DNA of 64,000 nucleotides, from positions 1,364,001 through 1,428,000 of the forward strand of contig OY282379.1 in assembly GCA_958295875.1 (NCBI GenBank). The letters run 5' to 3'. The notes under the pieces are model-generated. The model saw only the letters and a program-made list of their open reading frames with translations, made no database searches and was not told where the DNA came from. Positions 44,498 to 52,824 of the stretch are shown here, one piece after another (positions within the stretch are counted from its first letter, which is position 1; each line of letters begins with the position of its first letter). This stretch comes from an uncultured Pseudomonadales bacterium. GTDB lineage: Bacteria > Pseudomonadota > Gammaproteobacteria > Pseudomonadales > Azotimanducaceae. Position numbers and translations under genes: made by a program.

Positions 44498-46204
44498 CTA
44501 CATGCGCTCGGCGGTTTCGATGCCGAGCAAACCCAACCCGGTCCGCAGCGTCTCGCCGGTGATGGCACAGAGCGCGAGCCGGCTCTCCCGAACGGGCGCG
44601 GGGGCGTCGAGCACCGGGCAGGTTTCGTAGAACCGCGAGAAGGCGCCCGCCAAGCCGAATAGGTAGCCGCACAGGTAGTGCGGCAGGGCTTCCGCCGCAG
44701 CGGCCTCCAACGTCTCCTGGAAGCGCAGCAGCGCCACCCCGAGCTGGCGTTCCGCGCCCGTCTCGATGCTGGGCGCCTTACCCGAAAAGGCGTCACTCTC
44801 CACGCCGCCGCGGCGGAACAGGCTGTTGATGCGCGCATAGGCATATTGCAGGTACGGTGCCGTGTTGCCGTCGAAGCTCAGCATGGCGTCCCAGTCGAAA
44901 ACGTAGTCGCTCGCCCGATGGCGCATGAGGTCTGCGTACTTCACGGCGCCGATGCCCACCACCCGAGCGACCTCTGCCGCTTCCTCCGGCGGCAGGTGCG
45001 GGCTCTTCTCCCCCACCACGCGGCTGGCGCGCTGCACCGCCTCGTCGAGCAGCGCCGTGAGCTTCACTTGGCCGCCGTCGCGGGTTCTGAACGGGCGCCC
45101 GTCGGCGCCCATGACGGTGCCGAAGGGCAGATGCTCCAAGCTGCATTCCGGCGGCACGAACCCAGCCAAACGCACCGCCGCAAAGAGTTGCTTGAAGTGC
45201 AGCGCCTGGCGGGCGTCCGTGAAGTAGCAAATCCGCGTCGCGCCGTAGCGCTGGAGTCGGTGGCGCACCGACGCGAGGTCCGTGGTCGCATACAGGTAGC
45301 CGCCGTCGCGCTTCTGCACCATCATCGGCACGTCAAAGCCATCGAGAAAGATGCACTTGGCGCCCTCGGAGACGGTGATGAGGCCGCTTAAGTCCGCCAC
45401 CACCTTCGGCAGGTCTTCGTTGTAGCGGCTCTCTGGCTCTAAGTCTGCGTCGCTGAGGGTGACGCCCAACCGCTCGTAGGTGGCACGGCAGTGCGACAGC
45501 GAAAGCTCGATGAACCGTTGCCAATGCGCCCGCGCCGCCGCTTCGCCACCCTGCAGGGCGACGACCATCTGCCGGGCGCGGCCGGCGAACTCCGCATCCG
45601 CGTCGAAACGCTGCCGGGCCGCGGCGTAGAAGGCTTCCAAGTCTTCCAGTTTGGCGGCGTCTGTCCCGGCGCCTTCACCGCCTCCGACGTCCGCCAAGTG
45701 CGCGAGCAGCATGCCGAATTGCGTGCCCCAATCCCCCACATGGTTTTGGCGGATGACTTGGTGGCCGAGCGCTTCGAGGATGCGCGCCATCGCATCGCCG
45801 ATGATCGTGCTGCGCAAGTGCCCGACATGCATCTCCTTGGCCAGGTTCGGCGAGGAGTAATCGACGACGATCCGTTCTGGGCGCTGCGTCCGCTCGACGC
45901 CGGCCGCCCCAAGGCTTGCCGCCACGAATGTCGGGGAAAGGGTGATGTTGACGAAGCCCGGCCCGGCGACCTCGACGCGCTCCGCCACGGCGTCAACGCC
46001 ATCGGCCTGCAGCGCCGCCACCACGGCCTCGGCAAGGCCGCGCGGATTGCGGCCGGCCCGCTTCGCTGCGGCCATGGCGCCGTTCGCTTGGTAGTCGCCG
46101 AACTCCGGGCGCCCCGCCGGGCGCAACAGCGGCGCCGCGTCTTCGACGCCGGCGGCATCGAAGGCGCGTACGAAGCGTTCGGTCAGCGCGGCGCGCAGGT
46201 TCAT
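44498..46204 (-). CDS. argS: Arginyl-tRNA synthetase
   Basis: 568 residues, class I. PAGRPEFGDYQANGAMAAAKR in the N-terminal additional domain, EYSSPNLAKEMHVGHLRSTIIGD-type signature with the HIGH equivalent HVGH, NHVGDWGTQFGML, and the C-terminal anticodon domain with RASDYVFDWDAMLSFDGNTAPYLQYAYAR. KMSKS is not visible as such, as usual in ArgRS. Its ATG is 4 nt after the stop of the cold-shock-domain gene, so they are co-transcribed. Confidence 0.96.
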   Translation of the reverse strand: MNLRAALTERFVRAFDAAGVEDAAPLLRPAGRPEFGDYQANGAMAAAKRAGRNPRGLAEAVVAALQADGVDAVAERVEVAGPGFVNITLSPTFVAASLGAAGVERTQRPERIVVDYSSPNLAKEMHVGHLRSTIIGDAMARILEALGHQVIRQNHVGDWGTQFGMLLAHLADVGGGEGAGTDAAKLEDLEAFYAAARQRFDADAEFAGRARQMVVALQGGEAAARAHWQRFIELSLSHCRATYERLGVTLSDADLEPESRYNEDLPKVVADLSGLITVSEGAKCIFLDGFDVPMMVQKRDGGYLYATTDLASVRHRLQRYGATRICYFTDARQALHFKQLFAAVRLAGFVPPECSLEHLPFGTVMGADGRPFRTRDGGQVKLTALLDEAVQRASRVVGEKSPHLPPEEAAEVARVVGIGAVKYADLMRHRASDYVFDWDAMLSFDGNTAPYLQYAYARINSLFRRGGVESDAFSGKAPSIETGAERQLGVALLRFQETLEAAAAEALPHYLCGYLFGLAGAFSRFYETCPVLDAPAPVRESRLALCAITGETLRTGLGLLGIETAERM

Positions 46205-46208
46205 CCGC

Positions 46209-46637
46209 TCAGCCGTCGGCCAACGAGACTTGCTCTGCCTGCCAGCCCTTGCTGCGGGACACGGCCACGAAGGAGACCCGGTCCCCCTCTTTGAGGCCGC
46301 CGCGCCCACCACCCTGCGTCTGGATGCACCGCTGATGCACGAAGAGTTCCCCGCCAGCGTCCCGCACGATGAAACCGTAACCCTTGGTGTGGTTGAACCA
46401 CTTGACGGTGCCGCGCTCCACCGCCGCCGACGGCGAGGACGGCGCGCGGCGCTCCGCGGCCTCGGCTCGCGCTGCCGGGCGCGCCAAGCGCACTCCCGCC
46501 AACGCCGCAGCGACGCCGGTGAGCATCGTCATGCCCAGCGTACCGAGCCCAGCGCCGTCAAAGAGCCAGAAACCCGCTTGCGCGGCCACCACCCCGATGA
46601 ACGCCCCGACAACAGCGGCGAACGCGAACGGCTTCAC
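46209..46637 (-). CDS. Membrane-anchored cold-shock-domain protein
   Basis: 142 residues. Two hydrophobic helices at the N-terminus (about 4-24 and 33-50) followed by a linker and a CspA-type OB-fold domain from residue 75: GTVKWFNHTKGYGFIVRDAGGELFVHQRCI, with RNP1 (KGYGFI) and RNP2 (LFVHQ). Loose CSD proteins bind RNA; here the domain is tethered to the membrane, a known but less common design. GTG start. It lies between the PPIase gene (69 bp upstream) and argS. Confidence 0.88.
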   Translation of the reverse strand: MKPFAFAAVVGAFIGVVAAQAGFWLFDGAGLGTLGMTMLTGVAAALAGVRLARPAARAEAAERRAPSSPSAAVERGTVKWFNHTKGYGFIVRDAGGELFVHQRCIQTQGGGRGGLKEGDRVSFVAVSRSKGWQAEQVSLADG

Positions 46638-46705
46638 GGCGCGTCAGCCGGCTGCTTGGTGAGCGGGCGCGGATGCTGCCGGCCTGCTGGTCAGAGGCGC
46701 CGGCC

Positions 46706-47269
46706 TCATTGTCGGGTGGCCTTGTTGATGACGACGGCCGCCACCGGCACGTCACCCATCGAGGCTCGCGTCGTGGTGTCCACGGCGGCGATGGCATCCG
46801 CCACGGCCATCCCCTCGCTGACCCTGCCGAACACCGTGTAACCCGGGCTGCCGCGCCGATTGTTCAGGCTGTGGTTGTCGCCGATGTTGATGTAGAACTG
46901 AGCGCCCGCCGAATCTGGGTCTGAATGTCGCGCCATCGCCAAGGTGTAGCGATCGTTGCGCAGCCCGTTGGCGGATTCGTTGACGACGGTGCGCGGCGCT
47001 TCGCGGTAGCTCATGTCGGCGGTGTGGCCACCCGCTTGAATGACGAAGCCGGGGATGACGCGGTGGAAGACGAGACCCTCGTAGAAGCCGGCGTCCACGA
47101 GTTCCAAAAAGTTCTCCACCGTCTGCGGCGCTTCGGCTTGGAAGAGTTCCACCGTGAGGTCGCCCATGGACGTCTCCAGCACCACGACCGGGTTTTCCGT
47201 TTCGGCAGCGGGGGTTTGCGCCATAGCCATCATTACCAGTGCGGCGCCGAGGCGCGAAGAGCCAATCAT
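46706..47269 (-). CDS. Peptidyl-prolyl cis-trans isomerase, cyclophilin type, exported
   Basis: 187 residues. Short signal sequence (LGAALVMMAMAQTPAAE) then a cyclophilin domain: FHRVIPGFVIQAGG, LAMARHSDPDSAGAQFYINIGDN and YTVFGRVSEGMAVADAI. The catalytic Arg (FHRV) and the QFYI segment are present. It probably works on periplasmic proteins, like PpiA. The ATG overlaps the pdxJ stop by 4 nt. Confidence 0.93.
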   Translation of the reverse strand: MIGSSRLGAALVMMAMAQTPAAETENPVVVLETSMGDLTVELFQAEAPQTVENFLELVDAGFYEGLVFHRVIPGFVIQAGGHTADMSYREAPRTVVNESANGLRNDRYTLAMARHSDPDSAGAQFYINIGDNHSLNNRRGSPGYTVFGRVSEGMAVADAIAAVDTTTRASMGDVPVAAVVINKATRQ

Positions 47270-48063
47270 AGAACGGCACCGGCGCCGCTGCGCCCTTTTT
47301 CGATGGCGGCCAAGTAGGCGCGCACCGCCGGCGCCAAGCCGAGGCACAACGCATCGGCGATCAACGCATGGCCAATGGACACCTCCGCGATGCCGCCCAA
47401 GGCAATGAACGCCGGCAAATTGGCGCGGTTCAGGTCATGCCCGGCGTTCACTTCAAGGCCCACCGCGTGGGCGGCGCGGATGGCCTCGCCGTACGTCTCC
47501 AAAGAACGCAGCGCATCCGGGTGCGCCAAGCCAACCTGCTCGGCTAACTCGGCGTAGGGGCCTGTGTAGAGTTCGATGCGGTCTGCGCCGCATTCCTTGG
47601 CGCACGCCACCTGATCCACGTCTGGGTCCAAGAACAGGCTGACGCGCACGCCCCAAGCGTGGCACCGAGCGGCGAAGGCGCGCACGCGCGCCGCGGCGGC
47701 GGCATCCGCCAAGTTCCACCCGTGGTCCGATGTGAGCTGGTGTTCCGCATCCGGCACCAACGTCGCCTGCGCCGGCTGCGCGGCTTCGATGAGCTTGTCG
47801 AAGCCCGGATAGCCAGCGGCTGGGCCGGCCTCGGGGTTGCCTTCAATGTTGAACTCAATGTTCGGATGCCGCGCCACCAACTGGCCAAGCGCTTCGACGT
47901 CCGCTGGGCGGATGTGGCGTTGGTCTGGCCGCGGATGCACCGTGATGCCTTGGGCGCCGGCGGTGATGGCCGTTTGCGCTGCGCCGACCACGGACGGCAG
48001 TTCGCCGTCGCGCGCGTTGCGCAGCCAAGCAACTTTGTTGACGTTGACGGAGAGCGCCGTCAC
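47266..48063 (-). CDS. pdxJ: Pyridoxine 5'-phosphate synthase
   Basis: 265-residue TIM barrel that condenses 1-deoxyxylulose-5-P with 3-amino-1-hydroxyacetone phosphate. ALSVNVNKVAWLRNARDGELPSV, GITVHPRPDQRHI, FNIEGNPE, VPDAEHQLTSDHGWNL, VSLFLDPD and RIELYTGPYA, and VNAGHDLNRANL are all family motifs. GTG 48063 overlaps the TGA of the upstream SH3 gene (GTGA). Usually pdxJ is beside recO/acpS; here it is with an SH3 protein and a PPIase. Confidence 0.95.
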   Translation of the reverse strand: MTALSVNVNKVAWLRNARDGELPSVVGAAQTAITAGAQGITVHPRPDQRHIRPADVEALGQLVARHPNIEFNIEGNPEAGPAAGYPGFDKLIEAAQPAQATLVPDAEHQLTSDHGWNLADAAAAARVRAFAARCHAWGVRVSLFLDPDVDQVACAKECGADRIELYTGPYAELAEQVGLAHPDALRSLETYGEAIRAAHAVGLEVNAGHDLNRANLPAFIALGGIAEVSIGHALIADALCLGLAPAVRAYLAAIEKGRSGAGAVL

Positions 48064-48725
48064 GACCACGCGCTGCGACGCGGACGCGCCTTGACGGCAA
48101 CGCCGAGCAGCAAGCCCACCAACACCAGCCCGGCGCCGATGAGCATCCACTGACGTTCCACGTTCGCTTGCAACTGCTCGGCAGCGTCTGCCAAGTTGTC
48201 CACTTCCCCGTGCAGCGCCGCGTTCTCATCCGTCAGGCGCTCATTGTCGGCATGGACGTTGATGTCGTCCGCAAAGACGCTCTTGAACTCGGCGAACTCC
48301 GCCGCCAACGCCTCGTTGCTGCGCTGCAGGGCGCCGTTGGCCGTTTCGAGTTCATGCACGCGCATCAGCTCCGCCGCCATCGCCGGTTCGCCGCCTTCGA
48401 GCAACGCGGTCAACCGCTCAATCTCCGCCTGCGCGGTCGCGAGCCGTTGCCGAGCAATGGGTTCGCTCACCAGATACTGGCGGGGCAACCAGCCTGTCGT
48501 GTCGTCTTCCGTGCGCACTTCGGCGAAGCCCGATTCCTCATCTTCGCTCAACACTTCAAGGCTCATGCCGCTCGGCAGGCCCCAATGCAGGATGCGGTGT
48601 TCCGTCGAGGGCCCGGCGCGCAAGGGCACCCGCAGCTCATCCGAGATGTAACGGACGTCCGCGAAGGCGTGGCCAGCGAACGCCACCAGCGCCGCCGCCA
48701 GAGCGCCCACAACGCGGCGCGGCAT
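48060..48725 (-). CDS. SH3-domain membrane-anchored protein, TIGR04211 (YgiM-like)
   Basis: 221 residues: signal sequence (GALAAALVAFAGHAFA), a bacterial SH3 domain (YISDELRVPLRAGPSTEHRILHWGLPSGMSLEVL), a long coiled coil (LATAQAEIERLTALLEG then ERLTDENAALHGEVDNLADAAEQL) and a C-terminal transmembrane helix (IGAGLVLVGLLLGVAV) with a basic tail. Same layout as E. coli YgiM. Likely periplasmic and membrane-bound; role unknown. ATG overlaps the yciB stop by one base. Confidence 0.88.
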   Translation of the reverse strand: MPRRVVGALAAALVAFAGHAFADVRYISDELRVPLRAGPSTEHRILHWGLPSGMSLEVLSEDEESGFAEVRTEDDTTGWLPRQYLVSEPIARQRLATAQAEIERLTALLEGGEPAMAAELMRVHELETANGALQRSNEALAAEFAEFKSVFADDINVHADNERLTDENAALHGEVDNLADAAEQLQANVERQWMLIGAGLVLVGLLLGVAVKARPRRSAWS

Positions 48726-49285
48726 CACCCTTCCACCTCTTCCGGCGTGGTGGCCGGCGCCAAGTATCCGGCCGCGAACAGGTACGCCCCCGTCGCCACG
48801 GTGAGCAACAGCGGGATGGCGAATGCGGACACCAGCTTGTACGTGACCCACGCGGCCTCGCTGAAGCCAAACGCGACGAACAGGTTGGCGCCCCCCGCCG
48901 CGGCCAAGGCGAGGCCCCAACCCCATGTGACGCGCGTCCATGCCGGCGGCGGCAGCGTGATGGCACGGCCCAAGGCGCGCTCGAGGTAATCCCCGCGGCC
49001 GACGTAGCGGCTGCCAACCAACGCCGCCGCCATCACCCAGTACACGATGGTGGGCTTCCATTGGATGAACAAGGCATCCCGGAAGGCGAGGGTGAGCCCC
49101 CCAGAAGCGAGCGCCACCCACATCACCACCCACATTTGCCGGCTGATGTGCCGCCGCATCAGCTTCATGATCGACACTTGGGCGACGGCGCTCACCATCA
49201 ACGCCGCGGTGGCGATGAAGATGTCCGTGAAGGCGTACACGCCGACGAACGCGAGGACCGGCAGGAAATCCAACAACTGCTTCAT
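48725..49285 (-). CDS. yciB: YciB/IspZ family inner-membrane protein (septation protein A)
   Basis: 186 residues with about six membrane helices. KQLLDFLPVLAFVGVYAFTDIFIATAALMVSAVAQV at the start and FIQWKPTIVYW are signature segments. Involved in cell envelope integrity and septation in enterobacteria. Divergent from yciO with only 21 bp between start codons; a TATTAT -10 on this strand shares bases with the -10 of yciO and leaves about 9 nt to the ATG. Confidence 0.92.
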   Translation of the reverse strand: MKQLLDFLPVLAFVGVYAFTDIFIATAALMVSAVAQVSIMKLMRRHISRQMWVVMWVALASGGLTLAFRDALFIQWKPTIVYWVMAAALVGSRYVGRGDYLERALGRAITLPPPAWTRVTWGWGLALAAAGGANLFVAFGFSEAAWVTYKLVSAFAIPLLLTVATGAYLFAAGYLAPATTPEEVEG

Positions 49286-49293
49286 AAGAGGCG

Positions 49294-49300
49294 GATAATA
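49294..49300. promoter_or_regulatory. Shared divergent -10 (GATAAT / TATTAT) between yciO and yciB
   Basis: GATAAT (+, 49294-49299) lies 7 nt before the yciO GTG; read on the other strand the same bases give TATTAT (49300-49295), 9 nt before the yciB ATG. Both start codons flank this single element. Confidence 0.5.
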
Positions 49301-49306
49301 GCGGCT

Positions 49307-49918
49307 GTGAGCCAATTCTTCAGCGTTCATCCCACCCATCCGCAGCGCCGCCTGTTGACGCGCGCCGCGGAAGTGTTGACCGGCGGCGGCGTCATCGCCT
49401 ACCCCACAGATTCCACCTATGCCTTGGGCTGCCACATCGGCGACAAGGCGGCGCTGGACCGGGTGCGCGAGATTCGCGCCCTGCATCCGCGCCACCTGTT
49501 CACGCTGATGTGCCGGGATCTGTCCGAGCTGGCCGCTTACGCGATGGTGGACAACACGAGCTACCGAATCGTCAAGCGCTACACCCCCGGCGCCGTCACA
49601 TTCGTGCTTAAGGCCACGCGCGAGGTGCCCCGGCGGTTGATGAGCCGACGCCGCACCATCGGCTTGCGCGTGCCGAATTGCCCCGTCAGCCACGGCTTGC
49701 TCACGCTCTTGAATGAGCCGATGATGTCCACCAGCTTGGTGCTGCCCGGCGACGCGAACGCGCTCACCGAAGCCAGCGTCATCAAGGAGCGCTTGGCGGG
49801 CAGCGTCGATCTCATCCTGGACGGTGGCGCCCGCTCCCCAGAGTTCACCACCGTGGTGGACTTGACGGGCGACGCGCCCCGCGTCACGCGCCCAGGCCTC
49901 GTCAAGTTCGAGTTATGA
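49307..49918 (+). CDS. yciO: L-threonylcarbamoyladenylate synthase-like, YciO/Sua5 family
   Basis: 203 residues. AAEVLTGGGVIAYPTDSTYALGCHIGDKAALDRVREI and ATFVLKATREVPRRL-type, TIGLRVPNCPVSHGLL and STSLVLPGD are YrdC-fold motifs. This YciO branch is the paralogue of TsaC whose cell role is less clear. The GTG start is 7 nt after GATAAT (leaderless). It is followed by trpS, scpA, scpB and rluB, an order shared with Pseudomonas. Confidence 0.9.
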   Translation: MSQFFSVHPTHPQRRLLTRAAEVLTGGGVIAYPTDSTYALGCHIGDKAALDRVREIRALHPRHLFTLMCRDLSELAAYAMVDNTSYRIVKRYTPGAVTFVLKATREVPRRLMSRRRTIGLRVPNCPVSHGLLTLLNEPMMSTSLVLPGDANALTEASVIKERLAGSVDLILDGGARSPEFTTVVDLTGDAPRVTRPGLVKFEL

Positions 49919-49919
49919 T
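49914..49919 (+). promoter_or_regulatory. -10 hexamer TATGAT before trpS
   Basis: TATGAT overlaps the yciO stop region and lies about 27 nt before the trpS GTG, so trpS has a short normal leader. Confidence 0.4.
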
Positions 49920-49946
49920 CGCGCTGAATCGCTGGAACCCGTCCAC

Positions 49947-51158
49947 GTGAGCAACGATTCGGAACAGCGGGTGGTGTCCGGCATGCGGCCCACCGGCCGC
50001 ATGCACATCGGCCAGTACCACGGTGCGCTGAAGAACTGGGTGCAGCTGCAGCACCAGTACGAGTGCCTCTTCTTCGTGGCGGATTGGCACGCCCTCACCA
50101 CGCACTACCAACAGCCTGAGATCATCGAGCGCAACACCCTCGACATGGTGGTGGATTGGCTGGCTGCGGGGTTGAGCCCCGGCGCCGCCACCATCTTCGT
50201 GCAAAGCCGCGTGCCGGAGCATGCGGAACTGCATCTGCTGCTGTCGATGATCACGCCGATCAGTTGGCTCGAGCGGGTGCCGAGCTACAAAGACCAACAG
50301 CAGAAGCTCAACGATCGAGACCTCTCCACCTACGGCTTCCTCGGCTATCCCCTGCTGCAGTCCGCGGATGTGCTCATCTATCGCGCCGGCAAGGTGCCGG
50401 TCGGCGCAGACCAGGTGGCGCACATCGAGCTCATGCGCGAAGTGGCGCGGCGCTTCAACCACATTTATGGCAAGGAGCCGGGGTTCGAGGAGCATGCGCG
50501 GGCCGCCGTCCGCAAGATGGGGCGCAAGGCTGCGCGGCTCTACCGGGAGGCGCGGCGCGATTACTTGGAGCGTGGCGACCGCGAGGCTTTGGAGCGCGCC
50601 AGGGCGCTGTTGAGCGAGCAGCCAAATCTCTCCATTGGCGACCGCGAGCGGCTGTTTGGCTATCTGGAGGGAGGCGGCCGCATCATCCTCGCGGAGACCC
50701 AGGCGCTGCTCACCGAGACGCCGCTCATCCCCGGCATCGATGGCGACAAGATGTCCAAGTCTTACGGCAACACCATCGGCTTGCGCGAAGCGCCGAGCGA
50801 GGTGGAACGCAAGCTCCGCACCATGCCCACGGACCCGGCGCGGGTGCGGCGCTCAGATCCCGGCAATCCAGACAATTGCCCGGTGTTCGCCTTGCACCAA
50901 GCGCTGTCCGAAGAATCCGTGCGCACCTGGGCGGCGACGAACTGCCGCTCCGCCGGCATCGGCTGCGTGGACTGCAAAGGCCCGTTGATCGACGCCATCA
51001 TCAAGGAACAGGCGCCGTTTCGCGAGCGCGCCGAGCAATACGAGCGAGACCCGAACACGGTGCGCGCCATCATCGCCGAGGGTTCGGAGGCGGCCCGCGA
51101 CGTGGCCCGTGACACCATGGAGGCTGTGCGCGCGGCGGTGGGCGTCAGCCACCGATGA
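49947..51158 (+). CDS. trpS: Tryptophanyl-tRNA synthetase
   Basis: 403 residues, class I. SGMRPTGRMHIGQYHGAL has the HIGH equivalent (HIGQYHG), DWHALTTHY is conserved, and IDGDKMSKSYGNTIGL is the KMSKS loop. A ~60-residue insertion (about 190-250) of charged helices precedes KMSKS, as in the longer Pseudomonas-type TrpRS. CVDCKGPLIDAIIKE near the end is family-typical. GTG start; stop overlaps scpA (ATGA). Confidence 0.95.
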   Translation: MSNDSEQRVVSGMRPTGRMHIGQYHGALKNWVQLQHQYECLFFVADWHALTTHYQQPEIIERNTLDMVVDWLAAGLSPGAATIFVQSRVPEHAELHLLLSMITPISWLERVPSYKDQQQKLNDRDLSTYGFLGYPLLQSADVLIYRAGKVPVGADQVAHIELMREVARRFNHIYGKEPGFEEHARAAVRKMGRKAARLYREARRDYLERGDREALERARALLSEQPNLSIGDRERLFGYLEGGGRIILAETQALLTETPLIPGIDGDKMSKSYGNTIGLREAPSEVERKLRTMPTDPARVRRSDPGNPDNCPVFALHQALSEESVRTWAATNCRSAGIGCVDCKGPLIDAIIKEQAPFRERAEQYERDPNTVRAIIAEGSEAARDVARDTMEAVRAAVGVSHR

Positions 51159-52051
51159 AAGCCACCGAGGGCAGCGAGGACCGACCCGCCGCCGCGGCGG
51201 CGCCCACGCAACCCGGCGCCCGCCTGCAGGCCGCGCGGCGCGACCGTCCGGGCGAAGTGTTGGCGGTGGTCGGCGACCAGGTGGTGGATGCGCTGCCGGA
51301 GGATCTGCACATCCCCCCCCACGCCCTCGAGGTGTTCTTGGAAACCTTCGAGGGCCCGCTCGACCTTCTGCTTTACCTCATTCGACGCCGCAACCTGGAC
51401 ATCCTCCAAGTGAAGGTGGCGGAAGTCACCGAGCAGTACCTGCGTTACATCGAGTTGATGCGCGCCTTCGAGCTGACGCTGGCCGGGGAGTATCTGGCGA
51501 TGGCGGCGACGTTGGCGGAGATCAAGTCTCGCCTGTTGCTGCCGCGCCCGGCCAGCGCCGACGAGGCAGAGGACGACCCAGCCGCCGAGCTGATCCGCCG
51601 CCTGCAGGAATACGAGCGCTTCAAAGAAGCCGCGACGCAGCTTGGCGACTTGCCGCGCCTTGAGCGCGACCTGTTCGTCGCCACGGCGACGCCGCCGCAG
51701 TTCGTCGCCAAGCGCCCCGCCCCGACCGCGGACATGCGCGAGCTGATGCTTGCCTTGGCCGACGTGTTGCGCCGCGCCGACCTGCATGAACGCCACGCTG
51801 TGCAAATGGAGGCCCTCTCGGTGCGCGAACGCATGTCCCATGTGTTGGCGAGCGTGAGCGCCAGCGAGCGCTTCGTGCCCTTCGGCGCGCTGTTCACGCC
51901 CAGCGAGGGGCGGCGCGGCGTGGTGGTGACCTTCCTCGCCTTGCTGGAGCTGTGCCGGGAGGGGCTTGTGGAACTCGTGCAGCGGCGCCCGTTCGCACCC
52001 ATCTATGTGCGCAGCGCCGGCGCGGCGCCATCGAGCGCACCCGATGCTTGA
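51155..52051 (+). CDS. scpA: Segregation and condensation protein A
   Basis: 298 residues. Kleisin of the Smc-ScpAB condensin. ETFEGPLDLLLYLIRRRNLDILQVKVAEVTEQYLRYIELM is the Smc-head-binding N-domain; EYLAMAATLAEIKSRLLLPRP follows; the C-terminal winged helix (RRGVVVTFLALLELCREGLVELVQRRPFAPIYV) is clear. The first ~55 residues are an Ala/Arg-rich extension. Overlaps scpB by 8 nt. A gammaproteobacterium with ScpAB rather than MukBEF is outside the enterobacteria. Confidence 0.94.
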   Translation: MKATEGSEDRPAAAAAPTQPGARLQAARRDRPGEVLAVVGDQVVDALPEDLHIPPHALEVFLETFEGPLDLLLYLIRRRNLDILQVKVAEVTEQYLRYIELMRAFELTLAGEYLAMAATLAEIKSRLLLPRPASADEAEDDPAAELIRRLQEYERFKEAATQLGDLPRLERDLFVATATPPQFVAKRPAPTADMRELMLALADVLRRADLHERHAVQMEALSVRERMSHVLASVSASERFVPFGALFTPSEGRRGVVVTFLALLELCREGLVELVQRRPFAPIYVRSAGAAPSSAPDA

Positions 52052-52802
52052 GCAGCAGGACATCGAACGGGTAGTCGAGGCCGTGCTCCTCGCCGCCGCC
52101 CAACCCATGTCCGTAGACCGCCTGATGGCCGTGTTCCGGCCCGGTGAACTGCCGGAGGGCGACCCGCGCCAGGCGGTGCGTTCGGCGTTGAGCGAAATCG
52201 AGTACGCCCTCGATGGCCGCGGCTATGAGTTGAAGCGCGTCGCCAGCGGCTATCGTTTCCAAGTGCGGCAACAGTTGAGCCCGTGGGTGAGCCGGTTGTG
52301 GGAGGAGAAACCGCCGCGCTATTCGCGCGCGCTGTTGGAGACGCTCGCCCTCATCGCCTACCGCCAACCGGCTACGCGCGGCGACATCGAGGCCGTGCGC
52401 GGCGTCAGCGTGAGCCAGAACATCATGCGCTCGCTGTTGGAGCGCGGCTGGATTCGCGCCGTTGGCCAGCGCGAAGTGCCTGGGCGCCCTGTGTTGTACG
52501 CCACCACCCGCGCTTTTCTGGACTACTTCAACCTGAAGAGCTTGGAAGAATTGCCGCCGTTGGCCGAAATCAAGGCGCTGGTCGATCCGCATGTGGAGGA
52601 CGAGGCGGCCGCGGCGGAGCGCCCGCCGGCGCCGGCAGCCGAGGCGCGCGAGGACGCGGTGGACGAGCCAGGTGAACAGATGACGGCCGCGGAAGCTTCG
52701 AGCGACGCCGCCGCAACGCCCCAAGGCGACGCAGGCGACGCGGCACCGCCCGCCGACGAGCGCCCGCTGGCACAGGTGGTACACCTGCGCACGGACCGCT
52801 GA
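52044..52802 (+). CDS. scpB: Segregation and condensation protein B
   Basis: 252 residues. Two winged helices: VEAVLLAAAQPMSVDRLMAVF with GRGYELKRVASGYRFQVR, and KPPRYSRALLETLALIAYRQPATRGDIEAVRGVSVSQNIMRSLLERGWI, then LYATTRAFLDYFNLKSLEELPPL. After residue 180 there is an acidic low-complexity tail (Glu/Ala/Pro) as in other proteobacterial ScpB. It sits on the ScpA kleisin. Followed by rluB after 22 bp. Confidence 0.94.
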   Translation: MLEQQDIERVVEAVLLAAAQPMSVDRLMAVFRPGELPEGDPRQAVRSALSEIEYALDGRGYELKRVASGYRFQVRQQLSPWVSRLWEEKPPRYSRALLETLALIAYRQPATRGDIEAVRGVSVSQNIMRSLLERGWIRAVGQREVPGRPVLYATTRAFLDYFNLKSLEELPPLAEIKALVDPHVEDEAAAAERPPAPAAEAREDAVDEPGEQMTAAEASSDAAATPQGDAGDAAPPADERPLAQVVHLRTDR

Positions 52803-52824
52803 AGGCCCAGCAAGGCGGAGCGCG

